A stretch of 64,000 nucleotides of DNA from Neoaquamicrobium microcysteis (GTDB taxonomy: Bacteria; Pseudomonadota; Alphaproteobacteria; Rhizobiales; Rhizobiaceae). Where the stretch lies: positions 248,001-312,000 of the forward strand of contig NZ_VSZS01000063.1 of the NCBI RefSeq assembly GCF_008180155.1, in the 5' to 3' direction. Below the pieces are notes generated by a model that had not been told where the DNA came from, made no database searches, and saw nothing but the letters and a program-made list of their open reading frames with translations. A program made the translations under genes and the position numbers. Below, in pieces: positions 39,534 through 47,694 of this stretch (positions are counted from its first letter, which is position 1; each line of letters begins with the position of its first letter).

Positions 39534-40855
39534 GTTCGGAATTCATCACGCTATTCATGTTCGCGTCTATGCTGCTGCTGATGGCGACCGGCCAGCGTGT
39601 GTTCGGCGTGATCGGCTTCGTGGGCGCGGTGGCGGCGCTGTGGCTGTGGGGCAAAGGCTCGGCCGAGCTGCCCTTCAACGCGTCCATCCAGGTGATGAAC
39701 TGGTTTCCGCTCATCACCGTGCCGTTCTTCGTGTTCATGGGCTACATGCTCTCGGAGTCGGGCATCGCCTCCAACCTGTACCGCATGTTCCATGTCTGGT
39801 TCGGCGGGCTGCGCGGCGGGCTGGCGCTGGGCACCATGGGGCTGATGGTGCTGATTTCCTGCATGAACGGGCTGTCGGTCGCGGGCATGGCCATTGGCGC
39901 GACGGTGGCCCTGCCGCAGCTTCTGGCGCGCGGCTACGACAAGCGCATGGTGACGGGCGTGATCCAGGGCGGGTCGTCGCTGGGCATCCTTCTGCCGCCG
40001 AGCATCGTGCTGGTTCTCTACGCGATGATCGCAAGACAGCCGGTTCTGCAGCTGTGGCTGGCAGGCATCGTGCCGGGGCTGCTGATGGCAACTCTTTTCA
40101 CCGTCTATATCTGGTGGCGCTGCCATCGAAACCCCGAGCTCGGCCCCGCCATTCCCGCCGAGGAACTGGCTGCGATTCCGCGCGCTGAAAAGCTGAAGCT
40201 GCTGACGGCCGGTCTTTTGCCGCTGGGCATCTTCGGCGCGATCATGGGCTTGTTCATGACCGGCGTGACGAGCCTGGTGGAAAGCTCGGTCATGGGTGCG
40301 GTGCTGGCCACGCTGGCAGCGCTGGTGACCGGAAGACTTAACCGAACGGTTCTCGAGGAGACCACGCGCAAGTCGCTTGCCGTGTCGTGCATGTTTCTTT
40401 GGATCATACTCGGCGCGCTGTGCTTCTCGGCCGTCTATGACGGGCTCGGCGCGGTGCGCGCGATCGAGGCTCTGCTGCTGAACACATGGGATCTGGGGCC
40501 TTGGGAAATCCTCATCATGATGATGGCATCGTTCATCATCCTGGGAATTTTTCTCGACGACACGGCCATGCTGGTGATCGTCGCGCCGCTGTACATACCG
40601 CTGGTGCGCAGCCTCGGCTTCGATCCGATCTGGTTCGGCGTGCTCTACACGATCACCTGCCAGATTGCGTACATCACGCCGCCTTTCGGCTACAACCTCT
40701 TTCTGATGCGGGCCATGGCGCCGCCGGAAATCTCGCTGGGCGACATCTACCGTTCGATCTGGCCGTTCTTCTTCCTGATGATCGCGACCATGGTTCTCAT
40801 CATGATCTTTCCGCAGATCGCACTGTGGCTGCCCAATCTCTATTCGGGCCGATAG
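39530..40855 (+). CDS. TRAP transporter large permease (DctM type)
   Basis: The 441-aa permease has about twelve membrane segments and DctM features (VPFFVFMGYMLSESGIASNL, QGGSSLGILLPPSIVLVLYA, ITPPFGYNLF). ATG at 39530 overlaps the DctQ stop (ATGA). An in-frame extension upstream lies inside dctQ and is rejected. It imports an organic acid or amino-acid derivative using the sodium or proton gradient. Confidence 0.93.
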   Translation: MSSEFITLFMFASMLLLMATGQRVFGVIGFVGAVAALWLWGKGSAELPFNASIQVMNWFPLITVPFFVFMGYMLSESGIASNLYRMFHVWFGGLRGGLALGTMGLMVLISCMNGLSVAGMAIGATVALPQLLARGYDKRMVTGVIQGGSSLGILLPPSIVLVLYAMIARQPVLQLWLAGIVPGLLMATLFTVYIWWRCHRNPELGPAIPAEELAAIPRAEKLKLLTAGLLPLGIFGAIMGLFMTGVTSLVESSVMGAVLATLAALVTGRLNRTVLEETTRKSLAVSCMFLWIILGALCFSAVYDGLGAVRAIEALLLNTWDLGPWEILIMMMASFIILGIFLDDTAMLVIVAPLYIPLVRSLGFDPIWFGVLYTITCQIAYITPPFGYNLFLMRAMAPPEISLGDIYRSIWPFFFLMIATMVLIMIFPQIALWLPNLYSGR

Positions 40856-40960
40856 GGGACGATCGCGCAAAAACACGACAACGAAACAAAAGGCGGCAAC
40901 GGGGAAACGATCCGGCGACGAGGGCGGAAACAGACGAGCAATCGCAATGGGAGAACGGAA

Positions 40961-42028
40961 ATGAGCACCAAAGGCATTATCAACAAACGCGACTTCCTGA
41001 AGAAAGCGGGCCTGACGACGGCCGGCGCAGTGGGCGCCACGACGCTCGCGGCACCTTATGTCAAAGCGCAGGCGCCGATCCGCTGGCGGCTGCAGACCTA
41101 CGCCGGCGCATCGCTGGCCGAGCACGTGATCAAGCCGTCGATCGACGCCTTCAACAAGGCGGCAAACGGCGAGATGGTGATCGACCTCTACACCGCCGAC
41201 CAGCTCGTGCCGCAGGGCGAGCTTTTCCGCGCCGTGCAGCAGGGCACCATCGATGCCGCGCAGTCGGACGACGACTCAATGGCATCTCCGGTGGACGTGT
41301 CGATCTTCGGCGCATACTTCCCCTTCGCCTCGCGCTACGGCCTCGACGTGCCTGTGCTGTGGGAGTGGTACGGGCTCAAGGAAATCTGGGAAGAAGCCTA
41401 TGCCGAGGTTCCGGGCGTGACCTGGCTTTCGGCAGGCGCGTGGGACCCCTGCAACTTCGTCACGACAAAGCCGATCCGCAGCCTTGAAGACCTGAGGGGC
41501 CTGCGCGTGTTCACCTTCCCGACGGGCGGACGCTTCCTCGAGCGGTTCGGCGTGGTGCCGGTGACGCTGCCTTGGGAGGATATCGAAGTCGCGATCCAGA
41601 CCGGCGAGCTCGACGGCGTGGCGTGGTGCGGCGCGACCGAGACTTATACGGTGGGCTGGGCGGACATCAACCAGTACTACCTTACCAACAACATCAACGG
41701 TGCGTGGGCCGGCTCCTATTTCGTCAACAGCGAGCGGTGGGAAGAACTGCCTGAGCACCTGAAGACGATCTACAAGCTGTGCATCGATTCCTCGCATTAC
41801 TACCGCCAGCACTGGTACTGGTGGGGGGAGGCACACTATCGCACCACCGGCGGCAAGCTGGAGCTGACCACGATCCCAGAGGACGAGTGGAAGCAGGTCG
41901 AGGACGAGGCGATGAAATTCTGGGACGAGGTGGCCGCAGGCGGCGGGCGCAACGCCAAGGTGGTTGAAATCCTCAAGAAGTATCAGGAGACGATGCGCGG
42001 GGCCGGCGCCCCCTATCGCTACAGCTGA
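40961..42028 (+). CDS. TRAP transporter substrate-binding protein (DctP family)
   Basis: The 355-aa precursor has an N-terminal export signal with a Tat-like core (NKRDFLKKAG, Lys-Arg instead of the usual Arg-Arg) ending near residue 36. The DctP fold is marked by LRGLRVFTFPTGGRFLERFG near residue 180. It binds the substrate in the periplasm for DctQM. It lies 105 bases after dctM and is closed by a strong terminator. The ligand is not predictable with confidence. The neighbouring amidohydrolase points to an N-acyl amino acid or carboxylate. Confidence 0.9.
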   Translation: MSTKGIINKRDFLKKAGLTTAGAVGATTLAAPYVKAQAPIRWRLQTYAGASLAEHVIKPSIDAFNKAANGEMVIDLYTADQLVPQGELFRAVQQGTIDAAQSDDDSMASPVDVSIFGAYFPFASRYGLDVPVLWEWYGLKEIWEEAYAEVPGVTWLSAGAWDPCNFVTTKPIRSLEDLRGLRVFTFPTGGRFLERFGVVPVTLPWEDIEVAIQTGELDGVAWCGATETYTVGWADINQYYLTNNINGAWAGSYFVNSERWEELPEHLKTIYKLCIDSSHYYRQHWYWWGEAHYRTTGGKLELTTIPEDEWKQVEDEAMKFWDEVAAGGGRNAKVVEILKKYQETMRGAGAPYRYS

Positions 42029-42060
42029 CACGATCCGGCGTCTGCCGGACTTAAGATTGC

Positions 42061-42092
42061 AAACGCCCCGGAAGCTTTTCCGGGGCGTTTTT
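42061..42092 (+). terminator. Strong Rho-independent terminator after the TRAP operon
   Basis: AAACGCCCCGGAA (42061-42073), loop GCTT, TTCCGGGGCGTTT (42078-42090) is a perfect 13-bp stem ending in a T-run to 42092. Its flanking A and T runs make it active in both directions in principle. Confidence 0.92.
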
Positions 42093-42114
42093 GCATGGGC
42101 GTGCCGGGAAACCC

Positions 42115-42160
42115 TTTACGGCAACAGATAGTGCCACTATCGTGTTTAGATCGATCCAAA
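42115..42160 (+). promoter_or_regulatory. lacI-type promoter with operator
   Basis: A -35-like TTTACG (42115-42120), a 17-base spacer and a -10-like TATCGT (42138-42143) are followed one base later by TTTAGATCGATCCAAA (42145-42160), a near-perfect 16-bp palindrome. The same operator, perfectly symmetric, precedes the ABC operon at 43241. This placement suggests the LacI-type protein represses its own gene. Confidence 0.7.
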
Positions 42161-42194
42161 TCGGAGGAGGCGCTGGCATGCGAAGCAGCCGGGC

Positions 42195-43223
42195 ATGAAA
42201 CGGATCACCCTTCTGGACGTGGCCAGCCACGCCGGCGTTTCGCGCGCGACGGCATCGCTGGTCGTTCGCGACAGCCCGCTGGTCGGGGCTGCGACGCGCG
42301 CGAAGGTCGAGGCGGCCATGGCCGAACTCGGCTATGTCTACAATCTCGGCGCGGCGCGAATGCGCGCGGCGCGAAGCCGAACCGCCGGCGTCATAATCCC
42401 CAACCTCACCAACCCGTTCTTCGCCGTGCTGCTGGCCGGCATCGAGAGCGCGCTGGAGACTGCCGGCCTCGCCGTCATTCTCGCCAACTCCAACGAGAGC
42501 GCGGCCAAGCAGGACGGTTTCGTCAACCGAATGCGCGAACATGGCGTCGACGGCCTCATCGTCTGTCCTGCGGAAGGCACCGAGCAACGCTTCGTGGACG
42601 ACGCGCGCAGATGGGGCATGCCGCTGGTGCAGACCTTGCGCTTCCTGCCCGGAACCTCGGCCGACTATGCCGGGATGGACCCGGCGGCCGGCATGCGCGA
42701 AGCGGTGCAATGCCTGTTCGACTTCGGCCACCGCCGCATCGGCTACATCGCTGCGGACACCCTCCACTCGGCTCATACGGAGCGGCTAGCGAGCTTTCAC
42801 GATGCGATGGCGGCCAGCGGACTGGATCCGCTTTTCGTCCGCCAGATTGAATCCACCCACCACACCGCACGCATGGCTGCGCCCGAGATCATGAACCGTC
42901 CGGCGCGCCCGACCGCCCTGATCTGCCATAACGACGTACTGGGGCTGGGCCTGCATCGCGGCCTCTCGGACCTCGGCGTCATGCCCGGCCGCGACGTATC
43001 ACTGGTCGGCTTCGACAATGTCGCGGAAGCGGATCTGGTGCGCCCAGGCCTCGCCTCGGTCGCGACCGAGCCGTTCAAGGTCGGCGAGATGGCCGCCCGG
43101 CTGCTCCTGCGCAGGATCGAACGCCCCGACGCGGAAGTCCTGCATGAAACGGAGCCCACATATTTCGTCCAGCGCGGTTCGTGCGGGCCGGTGCGGTCAA
43201 CGGTCTCGGCGGTAGAGGCTTGA
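42195..43223 (+). CDS. LacI family transcriptional regulator
   Basis: The 342-aa repressor has the N-terminal LacI helix-turn-helix (TLLDVASHAGVSRATASLVV, residues 5-24) with the hinge region after GYVYNLGAARMRAARS. A periplasmic-binding-protein-like effector domain follows (about 60-340). The near-identical 16-bp palindromes upstream of this gene and of the downstream amino acid ABC operon make local control very likely. The effector is unknown, but relates to that transporter's substrate by inference. Confidence 0.92.
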   Translation: MKRITLLDVASHAGVSRATASLVVRDSPLVGAATRAKVEAAMAELGYVYNLGAARMRAARSRTAGVIIPNLTNPFFAVLLAGIESALETAGLAVILANSNESAAKQDGFVNRMREHGVDGLIVCPAEGTEQRFVDDARRWGMPLVQTLRFLPGTSADYAGMDPAAGMREAVQCLFDFGHRRIGYIAADTLHSAHTERLASFHDAMAASGLDPLFVRQIESTHHTARMAAPEIMNRPARPTALICHNDVLGLGLHRGLSDLGVMPGRDVSLVGFDNVAEADLVRPGLASVATEPFKVGEMAARLLLRRIERPDAEVLHETEPTYFVQRGSCGPVRSTVSAVEA

Positions 43224-43256
43224 CCCGTCGGGCCTTATCATTTAGATCGATCTAAA
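43220..43256 (+). promoter_or_regulatory. Promoter and perfect LacI-type operator of the amino acid ABC operon
   Basis: TTGACC (43220-43225), overlapping the lacI stop, is followed after 16 bases by TTAGAT (43242-43247), a plausible -10. The palindrome TTTAGATCGATCTAAA (43241-43256) covers that -10 and has two perfect 8-base halves. Binding there would block RNA polymerase directly. Confidence 0.75.
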
Positions 43257-43318
43257 CGCACGGAGGAAGAAGGTGCGCTGCCGCGTCGTCCCCAAATGAT
43301 GCGGACGGGAGGTATGCC

Positions 43319-43990
43319 TTGGGTTATCAGCTGAACTTCGCGCCGGTTTTCAGGAATTTCGACCAGCTGCTCGCGGGAGCGCTGGTGACGATCCAGCTTT
43401 CGTTCGGTGCCATGGTGCTGGGCACGATCGTCGCGATCGCCTGCGCCATCGGCAAGACAGCCGGACCGCGACCGCTTCGCTGGCTGATCGACGCCTATAT
43501 CGAGATCATCCGCAACACGCCGTTCCTGATCCAAATCTTCTTCATCTTCTTCGCCCTGCCCGCTCTGGGCATCCGGCTGTCGCCGAACGTGGCGGCGCTG
43601 ACGGCGCTGACGGTCAATGTCGGAGCCTACGCCACCGAGATCATCCGCGCCGGCATCGAGTCCATCAACCGTGGACAGGTTGAGGCCGGCTATGCGCTGG
43701 GGCTGAAGCGCTGGCAAATCTTCCGCTACATCATCATCAAGCCGGCGCTGCGCACGATCTACCCGGCACTGACCAGTCAGTTCATCTATCTCATGCTGAC
43801 CTCGAGCGTGGTCTCCGTCATCTCGGCGACCGATCTGGCCGCGGCCGGCAACAACATCCAGTCGCAGACCTTTGCCGCCTTCGAGGTCTATCTAGTGATT
43901 ACCGGAATGTATCTGGTGCTGGCGCTGGGGTTTTCGGCCCTGTTCTCCGCGGTGCAGCGCTATGCGTTCAACTACCCGTTGGCGCGATAG
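43319..43990 (+). CDS. Polar amino acid ABC transporter permease
   Basis: This 223-aa HisM/HisQ-family permease has about five membrane segments. The family pattern IEIIRNTPFLIQIFFIFFAL and the ATPase-docking loop EAGYALGLKRWQIFRYIII are visible. The start is TTG at 43319 with GGGAGG six bases upstream. An ATG a few bases earlier is out of frame. It is the first gene of a permease-permease-binding protein-ATPase operon under a LacI-type operator. Confidence 0.92.
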   Translation: MGYQLNFAPVFRNFDQLLAGALVTIQLSFGAMVLGTIVAIACAIGKTAGPRPLRWLIDAYIEIIRNTPFLIQIFFIFFALPALGIRLSPNVAALTALTVNVGAYATEIIRAGIESINRGQVEAGYALGLKRWQIFRYIIIKPALRTIYPALTSQFIYLMLTSSVVSVISATDLAAAGNNIQSQTFAAFEVYLVITGMYLVLALGFSALFSAVQRYAFNYPLAR

Positions 43991-43999
43991 GAGAGCGGC

Positions 44000-44656
44000 A
44001 TGATCCGACCTTTCGGCATCAACGAATTCTGGTTCATCGTCATGGCGGTGCAGTGGACGCTGGCGCTTTCAGCGGTGGCGTTTGCGGGCGGCGCGCTGGG
44101 CGGGCTCGCGGTCGCGCTGGCGCGGGTATCGCCCATTGCGCCGCTGCGCTATGCGGCGCTCGGCTTCATCCGGCTGTTTCAGGGGACGCCGCTGCTGATG
44201 CAGCTCTTCCTCGTCTTCTTCGGGCTCAACATCTTCGGGTCGGGCATCAACCCGTGGCTGGCAGCGGCCATCGCGCTGACACTGCATGCCAGCGCATTTC
44301 TGGGCGAAATCTGGCGCGGCTGCATCGAGGCGGTGCCTCGGGGCCAGACCGAGGCCGCGTGGGCGCTGGGCCTGCGCTATTACGACCGCATGAAATCCAT
44401 CGTGCTTCCGCAGGCCGCCAAGATCGCCGTGGCACCCACGGTCGGTTTTCTGGTCCAGCTGATCAAGGGCACCTCGCTTGCCTCGATCATCGGCTTTGTG
44501 GAACTGACACGCGCGGGCCAGATCATCAACAACGCGACCTTCGACCCCTTCACCGTGTTCGGGCTGGTCGCCGTGCTTTACTTCATTCTTTGCTGGCCGC
44601 TGTCGATCCTCGCGCGCCGCATGGAGACCCGCTTCGCCGTGGCGACACGGCGTTGA
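44000..44656 (+). CDS. Polar amino acid ABC transporter permease
   Basis: The 218-aa second permease has FIRLFQGTPLLMQLFLVFFG and the docking loop TEAAWALGLRYYDRMKSIVL, standard for HisM/GlnP proteins. AGGAGAG precedes ATG at 44000. It lies 9 bases after the first permease and pairs with it in the inner membrane. Confidence 0.92.
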   Translation: MIRPFGINEFWFIVMAVQWTLALSAVAFAGGALGGLAVALARVSPIAPLRYAALGFIRLFQGTPLLMQLFLVFFGLNIFGSGINPWLAAAIALTLHASAFLGEIWRGCIEAVPRGQTEAAWALGLRYYDRMKSIVLPQAAKIAVAPTVGFLVQLIKGTSLASIIGFVELTRAGQIINNATFDPFTVFGLVAVLYFILCWPLSILARRMETRFAVATRR

Positions 44657-44690
44657 AGAATTAACGGAAGGTAACAGGGAAGGAACCGAT

Positions 44691-45491
44691 ATGAGCATAG
44701 TCAAGAAACTTGCGGGGCTGGCACTGGGCGCAGCCATGGTGGCAGGCGCCACGTTCTCCACTGCCTCGGCCCAGACGGTCGACGAAATCAAGCAGCGCGG
44801 TAGCGTGAACATCGGCCTGCTGGTCGATTTTCCGCCGTTCGGCATCATCAACGAGCAGGGTCAGCCGGACGGCTACGACGCCGACGTGGCGAAGCTTCTG
44901 GCCGAAGATTTCGGCGTGACGCTGAACCTCGTGCCGGTGACCGGCCCGAACCGCATTCCCTATCTGCTGTCGAACCAGGTGGACATTCTCGTCGCCTCGC
45001 TGGGCGTGACGCCCGAGCGCGCCGAGCAGGTCGACTTCTCCGAACCCTATGCAGGCATCGAAATCTTCGTGTTCGGCGACACCGGTACGGAAGTGGCCGA
45101 GGCAGCGGACCTTGCCGGCAAGAATGTCGGCGTGGCGCGCGCGTCCACGCAGGACACCTCCATCACCGAGATCGCGCCGGAAGGCACGAATATCCAGCGT
45201 TTCGATGACGACGCGTCGGCAGTGCAGGCGCTGCTGTCGGGCCAGGTTCCGCTGATGGGCGCATCCAACGTGGTGATCTCGCAGATCGAGGCCGCCGCGC
45301 CCGGTCGCTTCGACACCAAGTTCTCGCTGCGCCGCCAGAGCCAGGGCATCGCGACCCGCCCCGGCCAGACGGAACTGATGGAAGCGATCAATGATTTCCT
45401 CGCACGCAAGAAGGAAAGCGGTGAGCTCAACGCCCTGCACGAGCAGTGGGTTGGCGGTCCGCTTCCCGAGTTCGTGGTGGAAGGCGAGTAA
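44691..45491 (+). CDS. Polar amino acid ABC transporter binding protein
   Basis: The 266-aa precursor has a signal peptide (about residues 1-25, ending STASAQ) and the SBP_bac_3 fold (VDEIKQRGSVNIGLLVDFPP and GYDADVAKLLAEDFGV). It captures an amino acid or similar cation/anion in the periplasm. AGGGAAGGAA lies upstream of the ATG. It is third in the operon. Confidence 0.92.
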   Translation: MSIVKKLAGLALGAAMVAGATFSTASAQTVDEIKQRGSVNIGLLVDFPPFGIINEQGQPDGYDADVAKLLAEDFGVTLNLVPVTGPNRIPYLLSNQVDILVASLGVTPERAEQVDFSEPYAGIEIFVFGDTGTEVAEAADLAGKNVGVARASTQDTSITEIAPEGTNIQRFDDDASAVQALLSGQVPLMGASNVVISQIEAAAPGRFDTKFSLRRQSQGIATRPGQTELMEAINDFLARKKESGELNALHEQWVGGPLPEFVVEGE

Positions 45492-45509
45492 TCTGAAGGA
45501 GTAGCGGGC

Positions 45510-46286
45510 ATGTCAGTGACGAACGCGACCGACAGGGCGGCAGACGCCGGCATGCCCGCCGTAAGAATGGAGGGCGTGGACAAGTGGTATAGCACATTCC
45601 ACGCCCTCAAGAATATCGACCTCGAAGTTGCACGCGGCGAGAAGATCGTCGTGTGCGGCCCCTCGGGCTCGGGCAAATCGACGCTCATCCGATGCGTCAA
45701 CCAGCTTGAAGAGGTGCAAAAAGGCCGCATCTTCGTCGAAGGCATCGAGCTGACCGCCGGGCCAAAGAATGTGGAGCAAATCCGCCGCGACGTCGGCATG
45801 GTGTTCCAGCAGTTCAACCTGTTTCCGCACATGACCGTTCTGGAAAACTGCACGCTTGCGCCCATGCGCGTGCGGGGCGTGTCGAAGGCAGAAGCGGAAG
45901 AGACGGCGCGCAAGTTCCTGACACGCGTGCGCATTCCCGAGCAGGCCGACAAGTATCCCGCCCAACTCTCGGGCGGCCAGCAGCAGCGGGTGGCCATCGC
46001 TCGGGCGCTGTGCATGAACCCGAAGATCATGCTGTTCGACGAGCCGACTTCGGCTCTCGACCCCGAGATGGTCAAGGAAGTGCTCGACACCATGATCGAC
46101 CTTGCCACCGAGGGGATGACGATGATGGTCGTGACGCACGAGATGGGCTTTGCGCGCAAGGTTGCCGACCGGGTCATCTTCATGGATCAGGGCGAGATCG
46201 TCGAGGTAGCAGAGCCTGAAGAGTTCTTCTCGAACCCGAAGCAGGAGCGTACGCGCACCTTCCTCGGACAAATCTCGCACGCATAG
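45510..46286 (+). CDS. Polar amino acid ABC transporter ATP-binding protein
   Basis: This is a 258-aa ATPase of the GlnQ/HisP group. Walker A is GPSGSGKST (about residues 50-58), the ABC signature is [15 protein letters not shown] and Walker B is [17 protein letters not shown] slightly extended N-terminus of about 18 residues precedes the domain. It lies 18 bases after the binding protein and powers the two permeases. Confidence 0.95.
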   Translation: MSVTNATDRAADAGMPAVRMEGVDKWYSTFHALKNIDLEVARGEKIVVCGPSGSGKSTLIRCVNQLEEVQKGRIFVEGIELTAGPKNVEQIRRDVGMVFQQFNLFPHMTVLENCTLAPMRVRGVSKAEAEETARKFLTRVRIPEQADKYPAQLSGGQQQRVAIARALCMNPKIMLFDEPTSALDPEMVKEVLDTMIDLATEGMTMMVVTHEMGFARKVADRVIFMDQGEIVEVAEPEEFFSNPKQERTRTFLGQISHA

Positions 46287-46296
46287 AAGAACCGCA

Positions 46297-46623
46297 ATGA
46301 TCGTCAGGCAGGCCTTCTTCGAGGGCGCGATTCATGCCGGCCGCGAAGCCGAATTCCGCGCCTTCGTGGAGCAGCGGCTGATGCCGCTGTGGCGGCTTTT
46401 TCCCGGTGCACGCGAGGTGCGCGTGCTGTTTTCCGTGACACGTGACGAGGGCGCCCCGCCCTTCGTCCTGTCGCTGGCGATGACGTTCGACGACGAGGCA
46501 GCGCTGGCGGCCGCCCTGGAAGCCCCTGTGCGCTTCGAAAGCCGCGCCCTTACCGCCGAGTTGATGAAGATGTTCGACGGCCACATCCACCATCACGTGT
46601 TCGAACTGCAGCAGGCAGCGTAG
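46297..46623 (+). CDS. Small ferredoxin-like-fold protein at the end of the amino acid ABC operon
   Basis: The 108-aa protein lies 10 bases after the ATPase and is probably cotranscribed. Its pattern (a strand, a helix with EFRAFVEQRLMPLWRLFPGA, strand VRVLFSV, helix AALAAALEAP) resembles the alpha-beta barrel proteins of the Dabb/EthD type. It ends in a His-rich DGHIHHHVFEL that could bind a metal. The family assignment is weak. It may be a small enzyme acting on the imported compound. Confidence 0.6.
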   Translation: MIVRQAFFEGAIHAGREAEFRAFVEQRLMPLWRLFPGAREVRVLFSVTRDEGAPPFVLSLAMTFDDEAALAAALEAPVRFESRALTAELMKMFDGHIHHHVFELQQAA

Positions 46624-46674
46624 CGGCGGCAAGACCGATCTGAGCCGGCCCGCCGAATCGTCAGTCCCAAAATA

Positions 46675-46703
46675 GAAAACCCCGCCGGCAAAAGCCGACG
46701 GGG
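46675..46703 (-). terminator. Rho-independent terminator for the secreted small protein gene
   Basis: On the minus strand CCCCGTCGGC (46703-46694), loop TTTT, GCCGGCGGGG (46689-46680) forms a 10-bp stem with one mismatch-like wobble and is followed by TTTTC. It lies between two convergent genes and may serve both. Confidence 0.75.
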
Positions 46704-46730
46704 CCTAACCCTCCCGGGCGCTTCAGTCGC

Positions 46731-47027
46731 TTACTGGTACGTCGTCACTTCCGAACAGAGAGCGGTGGCGTCCGTGCCACGGTTGGCTTCCTGCTCGCAC
46801 TGCTGCTGCAGCGCGGCCCTCTCGTCCTCGCCGAGCGCGTCGTAGGCGGCACGCATTTCCTCGACAGGACGCAAGGTGGCCATCGTGTCGTCTGTGTAGA
46901 AGGTGCCGACCATTGCGGGGTCGGAGAAATAGTCGGGGCTTGCGCCGCTGCCGCCGTCGGTCTGCTGGGCAAAGGCGGAGCCGGCAAACGCGGCACAAAA
47001 GGCCGCTGCAATGAGAGTGCGTTTCAT
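46731..47027 (-). CDS. Small secreted protein
   Basis: The 98-aa precursor has a clear signal peptide (MKRTLIAAAFCAAFAGSAFA) and a short mature part with two cysteines (QQQCEQEANRG and ATALCSEV) that could form a disulfide. GAGGAA lies seven bases before ATG at 47027. The frame is open further upstream but without a signal start. Function unknown. Such proteins are common in the rhizobial periplasm. Confidence 0.7.
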   Translation of the reverse strand: MKRTLIAAAFCAAFAGSAFAQQTDGGSGASPDYFSDPAMVGTFYTDDTMATLRPVEEMRAAYDALGEDERAALQQQCEQEANRGTDATALCSEVTTYQ

Positions 47028-47229
47028 CCCTGGGTTCCTCTTCTGGTTTGTACGATCGAGTTCTGACGATCGAGGAACCAACGTATGGTTGTCGAATATT
47101 GTTCCGGCCGGGTTCTTCACAATTCGAAGCCGTGCTCGTGCAGCCTGAATGCAGGCTTTCGGAGCGTTTGTTCTGGAACCTTGTGGTCAGACGCGAGTTA
47201 TCGAGCCACTGCAACTGAGGGGATATACC

Positions 47230-47391
47230 ATGAGCGTTTTGATTAGCTTGCTGATTACCTTTCTCGTCATCGTCCTGGTGCTCTATCTGATCGGCATGCT
47301 GCCGATCGACGGAAGGGCGAAGCAGATCGCGAGGATCGTCGTCATCATCATCGGCGTCGTTTCGTTGCTGCGCTATCTCGCCGTATTCTAG
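47230..47391 (+). CDS. Small two-segment membrane protein, Thivi_2564-like
   Basis: The 53-aa protein has two membrane segments (VLISLLITFLVIVLVLYLIG and IARIVVIIIGVVSLLRYLAV) joined by a short polar loop with LPIDGRAKQ. This resembles the small Thivi_2564-type membrane proteins, a weak match from memory. GAGGGGATATACC precedes ATG at 47230. It is the last host gene before the integrated element. Confidence 0.65.
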   Translation: MSVLISLLITFLVIVLVLYLIGMLPIDGRAKQIARIVVIIIGVVSLLRYLAVF

Positions 47392-47498
47392 GCGCTGCTC
47401 TACCAATATTGCGCGTACGCGACGACACCTGCAGCGTGCGGGTGTCGGTTGCGGCGCGCGAGACGCGACGAAGATACAAATCGGAAGTCTTTGGATTG

Positions 47499-47513
47499 AT
47501 GGTGCCCAGAGGC
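47499..47513 (+). repeat. attL core (15-bp direct repeat)
   Basis: ATGGTGCCCAGAGGC is identical to the sequence at 57867-57881, where it spans the tRNA-Phe acceptor 3' strand and CCA. It marks the left junction between host and element. Confidence 0.85.
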
Positions 47514-47669
47514 TGCATCCCTTTGTAATATCAGCGTTTTTCAACCTGTGTCACCTTGTCTCAAAGTGATTGAGACCGCTTGCCATTCCTCTTTCGGTCT
47601 GTTTCAGCTTTTCGCATCCGATTTCATCCAACCGCGCGCCTTAGGGTGGATTGGCGGGGGGATCGGAAG

Positions 47670-47692
47670 GGGTGGATCGAAAGGTTGATAAA
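47670..47692 (+). repeat. Candidate integrase arm site, left copy
   Basis: The 23-base sequence begins GGGTGGATCGA and ends GGTTGATAAA. It matches 57792-57814 at 20 of 23 positions in the same orientation. It ends two bases before the integrase start codon. Its presence inside both ends of the element suggests an integrase or excisionase binding site. Confidence 0.5.
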
Positions 47693-47694
47693 GC

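Larger units (their letters stand above)
47392..47694. other. Gene-free stretch holding stem-loop, attL and integrase arm region
   Basis: No gene is seen in these 303 bases. They hold a stem-loop (CGACACCTGCA 47423-47433, loop GCG, TGCGGGTGTCG 47437-47447, one U-G pair), which may end the upstream small gene. The attL core is at 47499-47513. A 7-bp inverted repeat GTCTCAA/TTGAGAC lies at 47558-47576. A 23-bp sequence at 47670-47692 is repeated near attR. Confidence 0.7.

Noticed and set aside
39551-41125. A long minus-strand open frame opposite the TRAP large permease
   Set aside because: The frame is His/Arg/Gln-rich and runs across two real genes and an intergenic region.
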